Assembly: GCA_003022485.1 (NCBI GenBank)
Contig: PXTS01000034.1
Location: 13,250 to 65,817, forward strand
DNA: 52,568 bases
From: Bacteroidetes bacterium QS_8_68_28
GTDB taxonomy: Bacteria > Bacteroidota > Rhodothermia > Rhodothermales > Salinibacteraceae
Direction: 5' to 3'
Numbering within the stretch: the first letter of the stretch is position 1; every line of letters begins with the position of its first letter. Of this stretch, positions 52,286-52,568 are shown one piece after another. The position numbers were made by a program, and so were the translations under genes. The notes below the pieces were generated by a model. The model was not told the origin of the DNA and searched no databases. It was given only the letters and a program-made list of their open reading frames with translations.

Positions 52286-52555
52286 TCAGGCGTTTATCCC
52301 GGCCGGCTTTTCGTCGGAAGCGTGTCGGATGGGGCGCACTTGGTCGGGATGGAGATTCACGTGGCGATACTCGGGCCAATCTTCCTCCTCGCGGTCGCGG
52401 CGAAACTCGACGGTGTACCCATCCGGCCCGGTATATCCGCCGACGCCGTGACGGTACACCATCACCACCAGTCCTTCGTCTCCCGCTTGCAACTCTTCTT
52501 CGGACAGGTCTTCGGTAAGGACCACACGGTCCATCTCGTCAAGCAGGGGGGCCAT
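52286..52555 (-). CDS. DUF4926 protein
   Basis: 89 residues. PLLDEMDRVVLTEDLSEEEL, a GDEGLVVMVY strand and GYTVEFRRD fit the small DUF4926 family, in which an SH3-like beta barrel is expected. Such proteins are often encoded beside toxin-antitoxin or DUF6883 genes, but the upstream side here is cut by the window edge. The C-terminus carries an acidic and charged extension (EEEDWPEYRHVNLHPDQVRP). The ATG at 52555 is used; a GTG 9 bp upstream is possible. Confidence 0.8.
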   Translation of the reverse strand: MAPLLDEMDRVVLTEDLSEEELQAGDEGLVVMVYRHGVGGYTGPDGYTVEFRRDREEEDWPEYRHVNLHPDQVRPIRHASDEKPAGINA

Positions 52556-52568
52556 GCGAAGCACCTCA

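Noticed and set aside
1-52568. tRNA, rRNA, tmRNA or other known RNA genes
   Set aside because: I scanned the gaps for CCA-ended cloverleafs and well-known RNA motifs and recognised none.

Overview
The window looks like chromosomal DNA from a halophilic or salt-tolerant member of the Rhodothermota (Salinibacter and relatives). The reasons are GC-rich coding DNA, acidic proteins rich in Asp and Glu, a TonB-dependent receptor followed by a DUF4249 lipoprotein, a C-terminal type IX secretion sorting domain, Bacteroidetes-type TAnnTTTG promoter motifs, almost no Shine-Dalgarno sites, a fused alpha/beta 2-oxoacid dehydrogenase E1, and trehalose synthesis genes. The assignment is an inference; there is no rRNA or tRNA gene here to confirm it.

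Layout. 1-3.5 kb (minus strand): a truncated nucleotidyltransferase, a LOV-like PAS protein and an S9 dipeptidyl peptidase. 3.6-13.4 kb (plus strand): porin, alanine racemase, an OmpR-type response regulator with its histidine kinase, an S8 lipoprotein protease and the E1 fusion. 13.5-18.7 kb: TonB, DUF427, a small lipoprotein, a Cys/Met-metabolism PLP enzyme and a TPR lipoprotein. 19-23.2 kb (plus): an unrecognised protein paired with fumarylacetoacetase, Hsp20 and a CoA-type NUDIX hydrolase. 23.3-28.9 kb (minus): a signalling cluster with a NarL-type regulator, a 41-residue ORF, a CheB-CheR-PAS-histidine kinase hybrid and another PAS protein. 29.1-33.2 kb (minus): SufE, a rhodanese and trehalose synthesis (otsA, otsB). 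33.7-38.2 kb (minus): DUF4249, a TonB receptor and a glycerophosphodiesterase. 38.6-42.6 kb (plus): gyrA interrupted by a 448-residue intein with a LAGLIDADG endonuclease. 42.7-46.8 kb (minus): a T9SS-type metalloprotease, lysine 6-aminotransferase and a RelE-like/unknown gene pair. 47-52.6 kb: lipoyl synthase, DUF4385, an esterase, a LOG-family protein, a decayed NUDIX pseudogene, DinB and DUF4926.

The most unusual feature is not a gene. About twenty short tandem duplications (units of about 12-22 bp, mostly two or three copies, many perfect) lie between genes. At least nine overlap, abut or lie within about 40 bp of a stop codon, on both strands and with unrelated unit sequences. I saw no comparable repeats inside genes, though I could not search exhaustively. 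Other points of interest are the gyrA intein (uncommon site, Gln in place of the usual block B His), a CheB domain that has lost its catalytic Asp, a LOV-like domain without its photoreactive Cys, and a NUDIX gene that has lost its NUDIX box.
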